This document shows, in pieces, positions 38,041-46,464 of a stretch of 64,000 nucleotides of DNA. The translations under genes were made by a program, and so were the position numbers. The stretch lies in assembly GCF_003362755.1 (NCBI RefSeq), contig NZ_QKRA01000001.1, positions 372,001-436,000 on the forward strand, written 5' to 3'. The notes below the pieces were generated by a model that did not search any database, was not told the origin of the DNA, and was given only the letters and a program-made list of their open reading frames with translations. Every line of letters starts with the position of its first letter. The first letter of the stretch is position 1. The stretch comes from Marinomonas piezotolerans. GTDB taxonomy: Bacteria; Pseudomonadota; Gammaproteobacteria; Pseudomonadales; Marinomonadaceae.

Positions 38041-38700
38041 CTATAACACTCCGCTAATGATTTTTGGGTAATAAAAGCCAACAGTCGCCAGCCCCAATTG
38101 ATATATCGTATACAATTAAATCAAGTAGAAAGAACAATTTGTTAATTCTATTGTGTGCAATTGCATGCTTCGTGCCATTTTTATGTGTTGTTTCTGCTAA
38201 CTTGAATTTAAGTCGTAAAATCAATAAGTTAGGTTGATTTATGAAATTGTGTACAATGTTGCTTTAAATTTTAGTCGTATGATTTACTGTAAATTGCATA
38301 CAAAATGCACCTTTAATAGGCAGGTTGACCTAAAATGATTCGCTATGTTTCTGCAGAATTTATTCTCAAAAGGTGGCGATCAAGTGAAGCAGATCGACAT
38401 CGTCGCCGTACGGAAGGCCTAAAAAAGTTGGAAATTTAGCCTTTTGTTTGTTGGTAGAAAGGTTGGCGCTAAACGTAGTTGGCAAAGATTTCGCGCTTTG
38501 GCTATTTTTATTGATCCTTTCTGAACAAAATCTCGTATACAAACAATATGTATGTCCCATGGATTGCTCACTCAATCACCGACGATTGTTACGTTCTTTT
38601 ACCAATTCGCATCTGAAGTGTGGATTACTCATCAAAATGGCTAAGTTAGATTACCACTGTATCCATATTGGTTTTTAAAGTGGGTCTTAGAGGATAAAGC
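38041..38700. promoter_or_regulatory. 660-base regulatory region with five GntR-like decamers
   Basis: Between the divergent importer operon and the PAS chemoreceptor no gene is recognised. Five related decamers are present: TCGTATACAA (38106-38115), TTGTGTGCAA (38151-38160), TTGTGTACAA (38247-38256), TTGCATACAA (38294-38303) and TCGTATACAA (38533-38542). They share the form TYGYRTRCAA, close to the palindromic TTGTATACAA used by many GntR-family (FCD) regulators. Start-to-start spacings are 45, 96, 47 and 239 bases. No regulator gene of this kind is in the window. Confidence 0.6.
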
Positions 38701-40020
38701 ATGAAAAATTATTACCGCTTGGCATTAGCCTTGAATCTTATTTCCATAGTAGTCGCGATAGTGTTTGCGGCCGAAAACATGATCTTGTTGCTTTTGGTAG
38801 CTGCGATGGCGGGATCATTGATTTGCTTGATTAAAATGGAGCGATTGGCCAAGGAGCAGGTTAATTTTTATGAGCAAATCCTTGATTCCATCCCAAATCC
38901 ACTCTCCGTAACCGATCTAGACATGAATTGGACATTCGTTAACCGTGCGGCGACAGACCCTCTTGGCGTAAAGCGTGAAGACGTACTAGGCCAGCAATGT
39001 TCGAATTGGGGGGCGAATATTTGTAAAACCGAAAATTGTGGTGTGAACTGCTTAAGAAAAGGGAAGCAGACCACTTTCTTTAATCAATGGGATAAGGATT
39101 TTCGAGTCGACACGTTTTACATTAAAGATCTAGGAGGAAAAGAAATGGGTCACGTCGAGTATGTGCAGGAAGTGTCAGAAAAAGTGGCACTGCGAGCGGT
39201 GTATAACGATGTAGATTCCATTAGTGAAAGCCTGACATCTGGTGCGAAAGATCTTAATGTCGCTAGTCATGAGCTTACCGTAGGATCCACTCAGCAAGCG
39301 GCTTCGATTACTCAAATGGCGGGGGCATTAAATGAAATCCTTACTCAAGCGAATGACAATGCTGATCGTGCATCTGCGGCGAGTACGGTTTCGTCTGAGG
39401 CGCGGCGCGCAGCAACGCTGGCATCGAATGAGATCAAGGAACTTGAGCAAGCGATGCAGGAGATTAATAGGTCAAGTGAAGCCATTAGTGACATTATCAA
39501 TGTGATCGACGATATCGCATCTCAAACCAACCTATTGGCGCTCAATGCCTCAATTGAGGCCGCTAGAGCAGGAGAGATGGGGCGTGGATTTGCAGTTGTA
39601 GCAGATGAAGTGCGATCACTGGCTGAGCGTAGTACAAAGGCAGCCAGTGAATCAGCACAATATATTCAGTCATCCGTAGAAAATGTCGAAAAAGGCAACG
39701 CTATTTCCCAGAAGTGTGTAACGGCGTTGGATGATATCGTTAAACATGTCGAAACGATCTCAAGTACGATCGCGGAAATTGATGGTGCCTCACAAAGTCA
39801 GGCTGCAGGATTAAGCCAAGTAAATCAAGGCATGACAGAAATAGATGAGGTTATTCACTCAACAGCTGCCTCTGCTGAAGAGACAGCTGTTTCATCCACT
39901 GAACTCACAGAGCTATCTGTGAAACTTCAAGGTCAGCTAGAGAATATGAGGAAAATTGACGGGTTAATTGACGATGCGAGTAAGGCGGTTAACTTGATTG
40001 AAGTTAAAAATGTTTCATAA
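38701..40020 (+). CDS. Chemoreceptor with PAS domain and no periplasmic sensor
   Basis: The 439-residue protein has two membrane spans joined by a loop of three residues (about 6-23 and 27-43) and therefore no periplasmic domain. A cytoplasmic PAS domain (about 55-150) contains [20 protein letters not shown] and a four-cysteine cluster C-x7-C-x4-C-x3-C. It has no visible HAMP domain. The signalling tip [20 protein letters not shown] and [18 protein letters not shown] is canonical. It probably senses an internal cue such as redox state or a metal. It is divergent from the racemase/importer operon and may share its control region. Confidence 0.93.
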   Translation: MKNYYRLALALNLISIVVAIVFAAENMILLLLVAAMAGSLICLIKMERLAKEQVNFYEQILDSIPNPLSVTDLDMNWTFVNRAATDPLGVKREDVLGQQCSNWGANICKTENCGVNCLRKGKQTTFFNQWDKDFRVDTFYIKDLGGKEMGHVEYVQEVSEKVALRAVYNDVDSISESLTSGAKDLNVASHELTVGSTQQAASITQMAGALNEILTQANDNADRASAASTVSSEARRAATLASNEIKELEQAMQEINRSSEAISDIINVIDDIASQTNLLALNASIEAARAGEMGRGFAVVADEVRSLAERSTKAASESAQYIQSSVENVEKGNAISQKCVTALDDIVKHVETISSTIAEIDGASQSQAAGLSQVNQGMTEIDEVIHSTAASAEETAVSSTELTELSVKLQGQLENMRKIDGLIDDASKAVNLIEVKNVS

Positions 40021-40040
40021 CATTGAGAACTCACGGTAAA

Positions 40041-40077
40041 CGAATTAGGGCGCTGGTGAAATCAGCGCCCTAATTCG
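40041..40077 (+). terminator. Intrinsic terminator-like hairpin after the PAS chemoreceptor
   Basis: CGAATTAGGGCGCTG (40041-40055) pairs perfectly over 15 bases with CAGCGCCCTAATTCG (40063-40077) around GTGAAAT. The tail TTCTAACTCT is only moderately T-rich. Confidence 0.75.
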
Positions 40078-40153
40078 TTCTAACTCTAGGGCCGCGAGTG
40101 TAAGATTGGACGTTGTCTATCAGGCCAGTATTGATCTAAGGAATGAGAATTAG

Positions 40154-40513
40154 GTGTTTATCAAAGAGGCATCGGAGCTATCCGGTGCAACCCAACGAGC
40201 AATTCGGCTGTACGAATCATTAGGTTTATTAAAAGTGCCTAGATCTGGTCGGTACCGAGTTTATAATGAATCCGATATTCGTTTAATTAAGATCATTAAA
40301 GAGGCTCAAAGTGTCGGGATTACGCTTGCTGAATTAGCTTCGCTGAAATGTGAGAAAGAGGGTTTTGACTGGCGTCAGGTGATCGAAGTCTTGATAAAAA
40401 AGCAATATGACATTGCGGCACAAATAAAGGCGCTGGAAGTTCGAAAAGACCGGCTAGAAGATTATAAAAAATCAATTAGTGATTGCCTTGAAGGAGTTGA
40501 CTCTGACCTATAG
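40154..40513 (+). CDS. MerR-family transcriptional regulator
   Basis: The 119-residue protein starts with GTG and has a winged helix-turn-helix of the MerR type. FIKEASELSGATQRAIRLYE is followed by GLLKVPRSGRYRVYNESDIR and a dimerising helix to the end. There is no effector domain with clear metal-binding cysteines, which fits the group that senses organic or redox signals. The quinone-reductase-like gene 36 bases downstream is the likely target. MerR proteins usually act on a promoter with unusually long spacing, which I could not pin down here. Confidence 0.9.
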   Translation: MFIKEASELSGATQRAIRLYESLGLLKVPRSGRYRVYNESDIRLIKIIKEAQSVGITLAELASLKCEKEGFDWRQVIEVLIKKQYDIAAQIKALEVRKDRLEDYKKSISDCLEGVDSDL

Positions 40514-40549
40514 GTGAGACTTTACACTGCACCTTTGAATTAAGATGGA

Positions 40550-41137
40550 ATGGCAGTCATGTCAAAAGTGTTAGTGATTAATGCAAACCCAAAAAATAAC
40601 AGCTTGTGCCAAGCGTTTGCGGATCGTTATGCAATGTCCGCATCGGATAAACATGATGTTAAACAAATTAATATCGCTGATATGAGTTTCGAATTGAGTT
40701 TGGAGCAGGGGTATGACAAAACGCAACCCTTAGAGCCAGACTTACGGCACTTTCAAGAGTCACTCGTATGGTCAGATCACATAGTCATTGTAACCCCTGT
40801 ATGGTGGGGATCAATGCCCGCCAAACTTAAGGGGCTGTTTGATCGGAGCTTTTTACCTAATTTTGCTTTTAAATATATTCAAGGCAAGTCTCAGCCTGAA
40901 AAGTTATTAAAAGGGCGCACTTCTGAATTGATTATTACGCTCGATACGCCGCCAATATGGTATCGCTACGTGCAAGGTGATGTGATTCGAAAACAACTTA
41001 ATACAACGATCCTAGGATTTTCTGGAATAAAGAACAAATCTACAACTTACTTTGGCCCTGTCCTAAGTGCTAGCGATACAAAGCGAAAGGGTTGGTTGGA
41101 CACGATCGGCCAACTACCGAAAAGAATACGACAGTAA
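40550..41137 (+). CDS. Flavodoxin-fold NAD(P)H dehydrogenase (quinone)
   Basis: The 195-residue protein matches the NQO1/YwrO/MdaB-like flavodoxin-fold family. KVLVINANPKNNSLCQAFAD binds the FMN/FAD phosphate, and VIVTPVWWGSMPAKLKGLFD is the characteristic flavin segment. Such enzymes reduce quinones by two electrons and protect against quinone stress. Either ATG 40550 or ATG 40559 may be the start; the second has better spacing to the AAGATGGA upstream. It is paired with the MerR gene and likely co-regulated by it. Confidence 0.9.
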   Translation: MAVMSKVLVINANPKNNSLCQAFADRYAMSASDKHDVKQINIADMSFELSLEQGYDKTQPLEPDLRHFQESLVWSDHIVIVTPVWWGSMPAKLKGLFDRSFLPNFAFKYIQGKSQPEKLLKGRTSELIITLDTPPIWYRYVQGDVIRKQLNTTILGFSGIKNKSTTYFGPVLSASDTKRKGWLDTIGQLPKRIRQ

Positions 41138-41245
41138 TTACCTAGCTCGCTGTTGCCTCATGGAAGAGGCAAGAAACTCTGCAATTCGATAGTGGGAATG
41201 CTAGATTGAGGGGCCAAACCATAGTTACTTTGATTTTTCCAAAAC

Positions 41246-41276
41246 AAAAAGATCGGCCCGTTCTCAATGAGCGGGT
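41246..41276 (-). terminator. Probable intrinsic terminator of the RRM gene
   Basis: On the minus strand CCCGCTC (41275-41269) faces GAACGGG (41263-41257) with one mismatch and is followed by CCGATCTTTTTG. It begins three bases after the RRM stop codon. Confidence 0.55.
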
Positions 41277-41278
41277 TG

Positions 41279-41521
41279 TTACTTATCTTGAGCCATTTTG
41301 ACTCGGATTTTACTGTCATCAATATTGCTGTGGTGAAGTGTTTTTAGTGCCTTGTTCGCTTCTTTGTCATCAGGCATTTCGACAAACGCAAATCCTTTTG
41401 ATAACCCTGTCTCTTTGTCTAAAACAAGGTCGCATTGATCGACAGTGCCATGAGCAGCAAAAAGGTCGTGAATGTCTTGCTCTGTGGTCGTGCGTGCAAG
41501 GTTGCGAACTAGAAGTTTCAT
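41279..41521 (-). CDS. Small RNA-binding protein with one RRM domain
   Basis: The 80-residue protein is a single RNA-recognition motif. RNP2 is MKLLVRNLA and RNP1 is KGFAFVEM, in the usual spacing. Such short RRM proteins occur in many proteobacteria and cyanobacteria, where several are cold-induced and may act as RNA chaperones. The start MKLLVRNL at 41521 is chosen; the frame upstream to 41593 lacks domain sequence. It stands alone with its own terminator. Confidence 0.92.
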   Translation of the reverse strand: MKLLVRNLARTTTEQDIHDLFAAHGTVDQCDLVLDKETGLSKGFAFVEMPDDKEANKALKTLHHSNIDDSKIRVKMAQDK

Positions 41522-41722
41522 ATTGCGTTTGCCTTTGTAAAGTTTCGCGCATTGTCTCAAGTCTGCTTCAGTAAACCAAGCAAAGATATTCAATCTCTGT
41601 GTTAAAAGCTTATGTATAGTTGTGGAGCACTAATTTTACCGAGTGTTTTCATAGACGTGACGTACACTGCAACAATGAACGAATAAAATTGCCTTCATCA
41701 GACAACTGCTAGGGGCAAAGTC

Positions 41723-41821
41723 ATGGTAAAGTTTATTCATAAGGTATGTCGATTTGGTGTGTTCGGTTTAGTGTCTTTAGTTAATGGGGTCATACACTGC
41801 TCCTACGCAGAAGAGCAATAA
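41723..41821 (+). CDS. Possible exported small peptide (32 residues)
   Basis: A short frame with a good AGGGG ribosome site starts MVKFIHKVCRFGVFGLVSLV and ends IHCSYAEEQ. Positive residues followed by a hydrophobic stretch and small residues near YAEEQ look like a signal peptide or a small membrane protein. Almost nothing would remain after cleavage, so a membrane-bound peptide is more likely than a secreted one. It may also be the truncated start of a lost gene. No family is recognised. Confidence 0.35.
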   Translation: MVKFIHKVCRFGVFGLVSLVNGVIHCSYAEEQ

Positions 41822-41885
41822 AGGGACGTACTCCAATAGCGGTATATTATGTTAGTGTGGAAATACAATTGGTGGGAGTTAGTAC

Positions 41886-42164
41886 ATGACGCAAGTTCGT
41901 TTGACGGGTCACATCGTTGTACCTGAAGCCGATTTAGCCGATGTTAAAGCAGAATTACCGATACATATTCGTTTGACGCTCGAAGAACACGGTTGTTTGA
42001 GCTTCTCAGTCACACCGTGCGCAGAGAATCCACTTCGGTTTGACGTTCATGAAGTGTTTACAGATAAAGCAGCTTTCGAGGCTCATCAAAGACGCGTAAA
42101 AGCCTCTAGGTGGGGGGGCATCACAGTGAATGTCGAGCGACATTATGAGATATCCTATGATTAA
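41886..42164 (+). CDS. ABM (antibiotic biosynthesis monooxygenase) family protein
   Basis: The 92-residue protein is a ferredoxin-like dimeric alpha/beta barrel of the ABM/YgiN family. The pattern is RLTGHIVVPEADLADVKAEL, HGCLSFSVTPC and DVHEVFTDKAAFEAHQRRVK. Members act as quinol or heme oxygenases or autoinducer-modifying enzymes, but no specific substrate can be read here. A GGTGGGAG ribosome site stands before the start. It is a single gene, convergent with the YrhK gene 13 bases away. Confidence 0.87.
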   Translation: MTQVRLTGHIVVPEADLADVKAELPIHIRLTLEEHGCLSFSVTPCAENPLRFDVHEVFTDKAAFEAHQRRVKASRWGGITVNVERHYEISYD

Positions 42165-42177
42165 GCGTTCTCATAGG

Positions 42178-42471
42178 TTACTTAGCGTTATTTGTATGAC
42201 GTCGCTTTAAATCAGGATGCACGCGGCCGATATGAAACAAACCAATCAGCTTTATAATAGGTTTAATCATGAGTTGCGCACTGCCAACAATGAACAACCA
42301 GGTACCACTATAGGTTAGCGACTCATTTAGGAAAAAGAAGCTGCCGATCAAAAACCAGATGGCGATCAGCAAATCATTCAAAGCGCCCAGTGTGTCGTAA
42401 CGTCTTTGAATAACAATATGATTGCAGTTGTTGTCTCTTATTTTCTCGTTGGATGATGATTCATTGTTCAC
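42178..42471 (-). CDS. YrhK-domain membrane protein
   Basis: The 97-residue protein has a short polar N terminus and the YrhK domain. VIQRRYDTLGALNDLLIAIW leads into the first of two hydrophobic spans (about 39-52 and 57-72, FLIGSFFFLNESL and GTWLFIVGSAQLM), followed by IIKLIGLFHIGRVH. The family is small and of unknown function, in Gram-positive and Gram-negative bacteria. It starts with GTG and has an AAGGAT on the minus strand about ten bases before. No partner gene is evident. Confidence 0.85.
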   Translation of the reverse strand: MNNESSSNEKIRDNNCNHIVIQRRYDTLGALNDLLIAIWFLIGSFFFLNESLTYSGTWLFIVGSAQLMIKPIIKLIGLFHIGRVHPDLKRRHTNNAK

Positions 42472-42525
42472 GTGTTATCTGTATCCTTGTGTTGTTTGTC
42501 TTACAACGTGCTAAATGTTCGAATA

Positions 42526-42552
42526 CAAAAAGCCGCTCCAATTGAGCGGCTT
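42526..42552 (-). terminator. Intrinsic terminator of the YecA-like gene
   Basis: Read on the minus strand, AAGCCGCTC (42552-42544) pairs with GAGCGGCTT (42538-42530) around a five-base loop and continues into TTTTG. It starts eight bases after the 42560 stop codon. Confidence 0.88.
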
Positions 42553-42559
42553 AGTGAGA

Positions 42560-43210
42560 TTACTTACGAGGTTTTTTCCCGCCTGATTTATTGTTTTTTC
42601 CAGCCTTTTTATTACGATTTTGCTGTGGCTTGGGCTTTTTCTCGGGCTCGGTGCGCAATACAAGGAACAAATCCGTGACTAACTGAGGGATTTGAGAGAT
42701 ACAAGATTGAGTGAGTTTTTCGCTTTCACGGATCTGCTGTACTTCTTCATCTTCAAACAGATCAGAAGCCACCATGAATGGTAGCAGTAGTTCAGCGACC
42801 GTTTCTTCTTTTTCAGTCTCAAACCAGCTTCTTTCTGTGAAAAACACACCTTCCATGAATCCAGAAGCCCACTCTTGAAGCTCGCTTAGTTCCTCTGGGT
42901 TGTCACTCATTTCAATTTCACAAGGTACGAGGAAGTCATCTTCGGACTCTAGTTCCTTTTGAATATCACTTAAAAGCCGTTTAAGTAGATTCTCAATGTG
43001 ATTTTGTTCTTTTTCAGAGGTAAAATTAGGGCTTTCCTCGAATACAACAGGTAACCAACGAGATGGCTGTGGCGTGTTTGGACAGATTGATAGTGCGGTT
43101 AGAAAGCCGTGGGCCATTACAAAATTTTGGCAATCTTCGTGAACGGCATCAGAGTCTAGGAAGTTTTCTAACTCTTCAAGTTCTAAATCATCAAGTGGTT
43201 GGTGCTGCAT
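42560..43210 (-). CDS. YecA/UPF0149 family protein
   Basis: The 216-residue acidic protein resembles the YecA/UPF0149 family. LEELENFLDSDAVHED is followed by FVMAHGFLTALSICPN and SELQEWASGFMEGV in an all-helical domain. It ends in a basic tail (KKAGKNNKSGGKKPRK) in place of the SEC-C zinc motif found in some YecA proteins. No enzyme activity is known for the family. It has its own terminator and diverges from the RecQ-type gene with 58 bases between the starts. Confidence 0.87.
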   Translation of the reverse strand: MQHQPLDDLELEELENFLDSDAVHEDCQNFVMAHGFLTALSICPNTPQPSRWLPVVFEESPNFTSEKEQNHIENLLKRLLSDIQKELESEDDFLVPCEIEMSDNPEELSELQEWASGFMEGVFFTERSWFETEKEETVAELLLPFMVASDLFEDEEVQQIRESEKLTQSCISQIPQLVTDLFLVLRTEPEKKPKPQQNRNKKAGKNNKSGGKKPRK

Positions 43211-43268
43211 TTAGGTATTCCTATTATTCAATCGCGTCACAGTGTAAACATATCAGTTGTAAAAAACC

Positions 43269-45044
43269 ATGAGCGAATCGATCAATTCATCCGCCTTAAT
43301 TAAACACAGTAAGTGCTTCGAAGCGTTACAACGCTTGGGTTTTGAGGATTTTATTGGTTCTCAATGGTCTTGTATAGAGCCAGTTCTAAACGGACACGAC
43401 GTCTTAGCCTTGTTGCCTACTGGAGCGGGTAAGTCCACCATTTATCAGGTTGCCTCTTTGGTCAGGGAGGGGGTTGGTATTGTGGTGAGTCCTTTGATTT
43501 CTATCATGCAACAGCAGGTCGAACAGCTGAGTGCATTAGGGATTAAAGCGGAATTTCTTAATTCGACACAAAATGGCGCGGAGCAAAACGATCTACATTG
43601 GCGTTTACGGCGCAATGATGTCGAAATATTGTATATGTCTCCCGAAAAGTTACTACAACCAAGTGTGCTTGGGTTGTTAGAAGATATCCCCATTGCTTGT
43701 ATCGCAGTCGATGAAGCGCATTGTGTGCTGCGATGGGGTAAGCACTTTAGACCTGAGTACGACCAATTAGGTCAACTCAAGGACGTTTTTCCCTCTGTCC
43801 CTGTTATTGCTTTGACAGGGACATTATTACGTTCCAAGGAAGAGGAGGTTGAGCAGGCATTAGACCTAAGTGGACCTGTTGTTGTTCGTGAAAGCATTAA
43901 ACGGCCAAACTTACGCATACAAGTATCGCAAAAACGACGAGCCAAGCATCAGCTACTGTCTTTCCTAATGAAAGAAGGGCTGGGGCTGCCGGGCATAGTC
44001 TACTGTCGTTCACGTCGAAAAACCGAGGAACTTGCTAGCTGGCTTACTGAAAATGGCGTTGCGGCCCGCTGCTACCACGCCTCTCTAGATCACGAAACGC
44101 GGACGCAGGCACATACCGCGTTTGCGCAAGGTGGCGTTCAAGTATTGGTCGCGACGACTGCCTACGGTATGGGGATTGATCTTGGCCATGTTCGATTCGT
44201 TGTGCATTTGGACTTACCTTTATCCATTGAAAGTTATGTACAAGAAATGGGTAGAGCAGGGCGAGATGGCCGGCCAGCGTTTGCTTTGCTTTTCTATGGT
44301 TTGCAGGACATCCTACAAACTTGGCAGTTTTTACAGCATGAGAGGGGGGACGAAGATGACTTTTGGCAATTGATTGAGTGCCTAGAGACTCTTGGCTGTC
44401 GTCAGGATGCAGTATTGCGGGTGTTCAATGAAGCAGGCGACGAGCGTTGTGGTCAGTGTGACCGTTGCATCAAGCCAGTGTCCCAACATAATGTGACGAT
44501 TGCAGCGCAGAAAATATTGTCGTTGGTTCATAAAACGAAAGGCATTGTGCCATTCTCGTCGCTAATTCATACACTATTGGGAAAGAACAACAAAAGTGTC
44601 AGTAACTATAGTCTTCAGCAGAGTAATTTGTTTGGTGAAGGTAAAAGCTTGGATGAAAGCCAATGGAAAGCAGTGATACGCCGTCTTTTAGCGGCAGGTT
44701 ACCTTCGTATCCAACAAATCCAACCATTTAGAGTATGTCTTGATGAATCATGCCGAGCTATTTTAAAGGGCGATAACCAGTTAATTCTTTCACCAGACTT
44801 TTATTACCCCGTATTGAGAGAGTCTGATTGTATGCCGTCACCCGATGACCAATCATGGAATCGGCTTATGCGCTGGAGCGTGCAAAATAGAATGCATGAG
44901 CACCTTAGTGACGTCCAGTTACATAAAGTTTATGAGGCGAATCCGAAAAGCTACGCTGCGTTAAGTCGTGTGACAGGATTGAGTGTTGAACGGTTAAAGC
45001 GATTGAATGCCGCAGAGCTTTTTGGTGATCTTGAATATGGTTAA
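43269..45044 (+). CDS. RecQ-family ATP-dependent DNA helicase
   Basis: The 591-residue protein has the two helicase domains of RecQ. Walker A is TGAGKS (residues 51-56), DEAH lies at 148-151, motif III is VPVIALTGT and motif VI is QEMGRAGRDGRP. A zinc site follows with LGC and CGQCDRC, then a reduced winged-helix part. The aromatic-rich loop reads HCVLRWGKHFRPEY where E. coli RecQ has HCISQWGHDFRPEY. It lacks the HRDC domain in recognisable form, so it may be a RecQ-like paralogue instead of the main RecQ. It unwinds DNA in recombination repair. Confidence 0.92.
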   Translation: MSESINSSALIKHSKCFEALQRLGFEDFIGSQWSCIEPVLNGHDVLALLPTGAGKSTIYQVASLVREGVGIVVSPLISIMQQQVEQLSALGIKAEFLNSTQNGAEQNDLHWRLRRNDVEILYMSPEKLLQPSVLGLLEDIPIACIAVDEAHCVLRWGKHFRPEYDQLGQLKDVFPSVPVIALTGTLLRSKEEEVEQALDLSGPVVVRESIKRPNLRIQVSQKRRAKHQLLSFLMKEGLGLPGIVYCRSRRKTEELASWLTENGVAARCYHASLDHETRTQAHTAFAQGGVQVLVATTAYGMGIDLGHVRFVVHLDLPLSIESYVQEMGRAGRDGRPAFALLFYGLQDILQTWQFLQHERGDEDDFWQLIECLETLGCRQDAVLRVFNEAGDERCGQCDRCIKPVSQHNVTIAAQKILSLVHKTKGIVPFSSLIHTLLGKNNKSVSNYSLQQSNLFGEGKSLDESQWKAVIRRLLAAGYLRIQQIQPFRVCLDESCRAILKGDNQLILSPDFYYPVLRESDCMPSPDDQSWNRLMRWSVQNRMHEHLSDVQLHKVYEANPKSYAALSRVTGLSVERLKRLNAAELFGDLEYG

Positions 45045-45543
45045 GTCTCAAATTGATACAATTGAGTTGAGGCGCAGGGTTGAAGTAAAAATTGATCAAT
45101 GTCTCAAGCAAGCTGAACGTTACTTCAATATGCGCTTAACTAAGCCAATATTTAATTTTAAACAGCGTGGTCGTAGCGCGGGCACTGCATACTTGCAAAC
45201 AAATGAAATGCGTTTTAATGCGTTTATGCTAAACCAAGACCCTGAGAAGTTTATTGATGAAGTTGTACCTCATGAAGTCGCGCATTTGGTCGTCTATCAA
45301 GTATATGGTAGCAAACCTAAGCCTCATGGGCCTGAATGGGTCGCCATTATGGAACATTTGTTTAATGTCGACGCGGAACGGACACATACATTTGAGGTCC
45401 CGAAACCTAAGCGGCTTTATCTCTATCAGTGTGGTTGCCAAACACATGAATTTACTGCTCATCGACATGGTCGAGTAAAACGCGGCACTCAATACCTCTG
45501 TAAGCTTTGTAAAGAGCCATTAGTCTTTTTACATGCAAACTAA
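45037..45543 (+). CDS. sprT: SprT family zinc metalloprotease-like protein
   Basis: The 168-residue protein (from ATG 45037) has the zinc-metallopeptidase motif VPHEVAHLVVYQVYG with a third ligand in KPHGPEWVAIM. A C-terminal zinc ribbon is formed by YQCGCQ and LCKLCKEP. The eukaryotic relative Spartan cleaves DNA-protein crosslinks, and bacterial SprT is a probable counterpart without proof. ATG 45037 overlaps the end of the RecQ-type gene by eight bases, so the two may be translated together, a tie that fits a DNA-repair role. An upstream ATG at 45007 cannot be excluded. Confidence 0.92.
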   Translation: MVKSQIDTIELRRRVEVKIDQCLKQAERYFNMRLTKPIFNFKQRGRSAGTAYLQTNEMRFNAFMLNQDPEKFIDEVVPHEVAHLVVYQVYGSKPKPHGPEWVAIMEHLFNVDAERTHTFEVPKPKRLYLYQCGCQTHEFTAHRHGRVKRGTQYLCKLCKEPLVFLHAN

Positions 45544-45615
45544 TCTGCTGTGGCTGGATGCTTAGCGACTGGGCTTGTAGTAAGATAGCCGCATCTGATA
45601 TACGGTACGTTGATA

Positions 45616-46452
45616 ATGAATTCTGAAATTGATCGAAAAGAAAAGCTAGAGCTTAATAAATTGCAAAAGCGCTTGCGGCGCAATACAGGCCAAGCCATTG
45701 CCGACTTTAATATGATAGAAGACGGCGATAAAGTCATGGTGTGTCTGTCAGGCGGAAAAGACTCGTACACCATGTTGGACATTCTTTGTAACCTACAAAA
45801 GAGTGCGCCGATATCCTTTGAAATTGTTGCGGTTAATTTAGACCAGAAACAGCCTGGATTCCCAGAGCATGTGTTGCCTGCCTACCTTGATGAGCTTGGC
45901 GTAAATTACCATATCTTGGAAAAAGACACGTACAGCATTGTTAAAGAGTTGGTGCCAGAAGGCAAAACAACATGTGGACTTTGCTCGCGCCTACGCCGTG
46001 GCTCGTTATATGGATTTGCAGAAGAGATTGGTGCAACGAAAATTGCACTAGGTCATCACCGCGATGATATCTTAGAAACACTATTTCTCAATATGTTCTT
46101 TGGTGGCAAGCTTAAATCAATGCCGCCTAAATTGTTGAGTGATGATGGCAAACATGTGGTAATCCGTCCTCTTGCCTACTGTAAAGAGTCAGATATTGAG
46201 CAGTATTCTTTACGAAAGGCTTTCCCAATCATCCCTTGTAATCTTTGTGGGTCTCAGGAAAATCTACAACGTCAAGTTGTAAAAGAGATGTTGCAGGGTT
46301 GGGAGAAGCAATACCCTGGCCGATTAGATACCATGTTTTCAGCGGTACAAAATGTTGTGCCATCTCATTTGGCGGATACTGATTTGTTTGATTTCAAAGG
46401 GCTGACACAATCAGAAGACGCATTCAAACGTTTAAATTTAATTTCGCTTTAA
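45616..46452 (+). CDS. ttcA: tRNA 2-thiocytidine biosynthesis protein TtcA
   Basis: TtcA thiolates cytidine 32 in some tRNAs with ATP and an iron-sulfur cluster. The 278-residue protein has the PP-loop [15 protein letters not shown], the CX2C pair CGLC at about residue 116, and a further pair CNLC near residue 210. [19 protein letters not shown] and [14 protein letters not shown] are family landmarks. ATG 45616 is taken in place of the TTG at 45610. It stands before yfaZ by 12 bases and may share a transcript with it. Confidence 0.97.
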   Translation: MNSEIDRKEKLELNKLQKRLRRNTGQAIADFNMIEDGDKVMVCLSGGKDSYTMLDILCNLQKSAPISFEIVAVNLDQKQPGFPEHVLPAYLDELGVNYHILEKDTYSIVKELVPEGKTTCGLCSRLRRGSLYGFAEEIGATKIALGHHRDDILETLFLNMFFGGKLKSMPPKLLSDDGKHVVIRPLAYCKESDIEQYSLRKAFPIIPCNLCGSQENLQRQVVKEMLQGWEKQYPGRLDTMFSAVQNVVPSHLADTDLFDFKGLTQSEDAFKRLNLISL

Positions 46453-46464
46453 GAAGGATCCAGG

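Noticed and set aside
38448..38678. Open frame of 76 codons before the PAS chemoreceptor
   Set aside because: It lies within the decamer-rich regulatory region, has no ribosome site and no family pattern.
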